A stretch of DNA of 64,000 nt from contig CAYZSD010000001.1 of assembly GCA_964481075.1 (NCBI GenBank), forward strand, positions 1 to 64,000, written 5' to 3'. Shown here piece by piece: positions 63,128-64,000 of this stretch (positions within the stretch are counted from its first letter, which is position 1; each line of letters opens with the position of its first letter). Made by a program: the position numbers and the translations under genes. The notes beneath the pieces were generated by a model. That model was given only the letters and a program-made list of their open reading frames with translations. It did not search any database and was not told the DNA's origin. The stretch is from MWFE01 sp964481075. GTDB taxonomy: Bacteria; Bacteroidota; Bacteroidia; Bacteroidales; Tenuifilaceae.

Positions 63128-63146
63128 TGTTGCATTTTTTGCAACA
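63128..63146. promoter_or_regulatory. Perfect palindrome in the promoter of the HTH regulator
   Basis: TGTTGCA-N5-TGCAACA, an uninterrupted 7+7 inverted repeat with a T5 spacer. It overlaps a -33-like TTTG (63138-63141) and is 21 nt before a -7-like TATATTTC (63163-63170), so a protein bound here would block the promoter. A candidate operator, perhaps for the adjacent regulator. Confidence 0.5.
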
Positions 63147-63162
63147 AGTCAGAAAAAAGTTG

Positions 63163-63170
63163 TATATTTC
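63163..63170 (+). promoter_or_regulatory. Candidate -7 element for the HTH regulator
   Basis: TATATTTC (one mismatch to TAnnTTTG) preceded by TTTG at 63138-63141 with 21 nt spacing, a normal Bacteroidota promoter arrangement; the regulator ATG is 53 nt downstream. Confidence 0.5.
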
Positions 63171-63222
63171 GCAAATAATGGGTGGACTGTTTATTGACTT
63201 ACACAAAAAAATGTTATAAAGC

Positions 63223-64000
63223 ATGCCGAATGTTGATGCAATAAGTTTGCAAACCCAGTTTTTACGGGGCATTGAGGATATAATCCCTGCTACTTCATCG
63301 TTAGTAATTGAGCTATCCGAACTACTTGAAATAAGCACCGATAGTGCCTATCGGCGCATGAGAGGAGAGACTTTATTAACTATCGATGAAATAATTTTGC
63401 TTTGTTCACACTTCCAGATTTCTTTCGATGCCTTCAGCAAAGTAAAAACAGGTATGGTAACTTTTGCTTATCTACCATTGGAGTCTAATGCCGAAAATTT
63501 TGCCAATTACTTAAATAATCTATTGAAGGAGATTACAGTAATTGCCAATGCAAAGGAGAGCAGCATTTCCTATCTTTGTCAAGATATTCCTGTCTTTCAC
63601 CATTACAACTACCCCGATCTAGCTAACTTCAAGATATTTTATTGGATGCGGACCATTTTGAATCTTCCAGATTTAAACAGGGTTAAGTACGATGCCGATT
63701 TTCAGTTTCCCGAGCTACTTGAGGTGGGTAAGCATATCTATGAAGCGTATATAAAAACTCCTTCTATTGAAGTGTGGACTGAATCGACAGTGAAAAGCAC
63801 GTTGAAGCAAATAAGTTTTTATTGGGAATCAGGAGTTTTTGAATCGAAGGAGGATGCCCTTAGGGTATGTGCTGCACTTAGCAAGGAAATCGACGATATT
63901 CAGCACATGGCTGAGGTTGGAAGTAAACGCACTGAAGATCAGGGTTTTAATGAAGAAGAAAACCCAGGCAGGGAGGAACAAAGACCAACAGAAAGTCTAA
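63223..64000 (+). CDS. HTH transcriptional regulator (BetR-like), truncated by window end
   Basis: Open from the ATG at 63223 to the window end (259 codons so far). Residues about 24-70 form a helix-turn-helix: SSLVIELSELLEISTDSAYR then RMRGETLLTIDEIILLCSHF, an XRE/BetR-like domain with the DSAYRRMRGE recognition helix. The following residues 75-235 are mixed helical with aromatic positions and look like a ligand-binding or dimerisation domain, and a Glu-rich stretch begins near the edge. Divergent from the envelope genes, and likely to control itself or them. Confidence 0.7.
   Translation, partial: MPNVDAISLQTQFLRGIEDIIPATSSLVIELSELLEISTDSAYRRMRGETLLTIDEIILLCSHFQISFDAFSKVKTGMVTFAYLPLESNAENFANYLNNLLKEITVIANAKESSISYLCQDIPVFHHYNYPDLANFKIFYWMRTILNLPDLNRVKYDADFQFPELLEVGKHIYEAYIKTPSIEVWTESTVKSTLKQISFYWESGVFESKEDALRVCAALSKEIDDIQHMAEVGSKRTEDQGFNEEENPGREEQRPTESL

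Noticed and set aside
1..64000. Stop-codon reassignment in this organism
   Set aside because: TAA, TAG and TGA all end other genes here at family-typical lengths, so the two in-frame stops do not indicate a changed code.

Overview
The window reads as a chromosomal segment of a low-GC Bacteroidota bacterium, probably near the Bacteroidales/Marinilabiliales (low confidence below phylum). The evidence is a SusC/SusD pair with a FecR anti-sigma factor, a secreted peptidase with a type IX secretion sorting tail, TAnnTTTG-type promoter elements, an F1Fo ATP synthase locus ordered B-E-F-H-A-G without beta and epsilon, a DUF4254/GT9 pair, and SpoIIE phosphatases carrying TPR or two-component-regulator propeller sensors. 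I saw no rRNA, tRNA, CRISPR array, transposase or phage gene. No gap between genes exceeds about 300 bases.

Layout. 0-5 kb: glyS, a divergent cation-efflux gene and an exported peptide-deformylase-like gene, then typA/bipA. 5-13.6 kb: three consecutive same-strand sensor phosphatases (two TPR-SpoIIE, one propeller-Y_Y_Y-SpoIIE). 13.7-20 kb: a giant tandem-duplicated carboxyltransferase ORF (minus), a BASS-family transporter, a small lipoprotein and a fucose-isomerase-like protein. 20-26.5 kb: FecR, SusC, SusD (frameshifted) and a PKD/adhesin-like lipoprotein, a surface nutrient-uptake locus. 26.6-36.5 kb: DUF4254 and GT9, a universal stress protein, then a minus-strand run (RND/MMPL exporter, polyprenyl synthase, YitT, RsgA) and a Na/Pi cotransporter. 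36.5-42.4 kb: ATP synthase genes with an AtpI-like membrane protein and a bactofilin upstream. 42.4-57.3 kb: a second sensor-phosphatase region (rhomboid, soluble propeller, TPR-SpoIIE; then propeller-SpoIIE, M23 peptidase, propeller-SpoIIE), interrupted by endonuclease IV and an outer-membrane-like protein. 57.4-60.2 kb: the classic yceD-rpmF-plsX-fabH operon. 60.2-64 kb: three envelope genes including a CsgG-like one, and a divergent, window-truncated HTH regulator.

The most interesting theme is the family of six SpoIIE/PP2C-type phosphatases plus one stand-alone propeller, in two clusters. Each pairs a different predicted extracytoplasmic or TPR sensor with the same coiled-coil connector and catalytic domain. 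No anti-sigma kinase or STAS antagonist is visible nearby. This resembles a multi-input, single-output phosphatase network whose target must lie elsewhere.

Three otherwise intact genes carry one lesion each: an in-frame TAA at codon 4 of glyS, an in-frame TGA at codon 46 of the third phosphatase gene, and a one-base excess in a G6 run in susD. A stop in glyS, which is normally essential, makes sequence or assembly error the leading explanation, but phase variation, readthrough or early pseudogenisation of the other two cannot be excluded from sequence alone.
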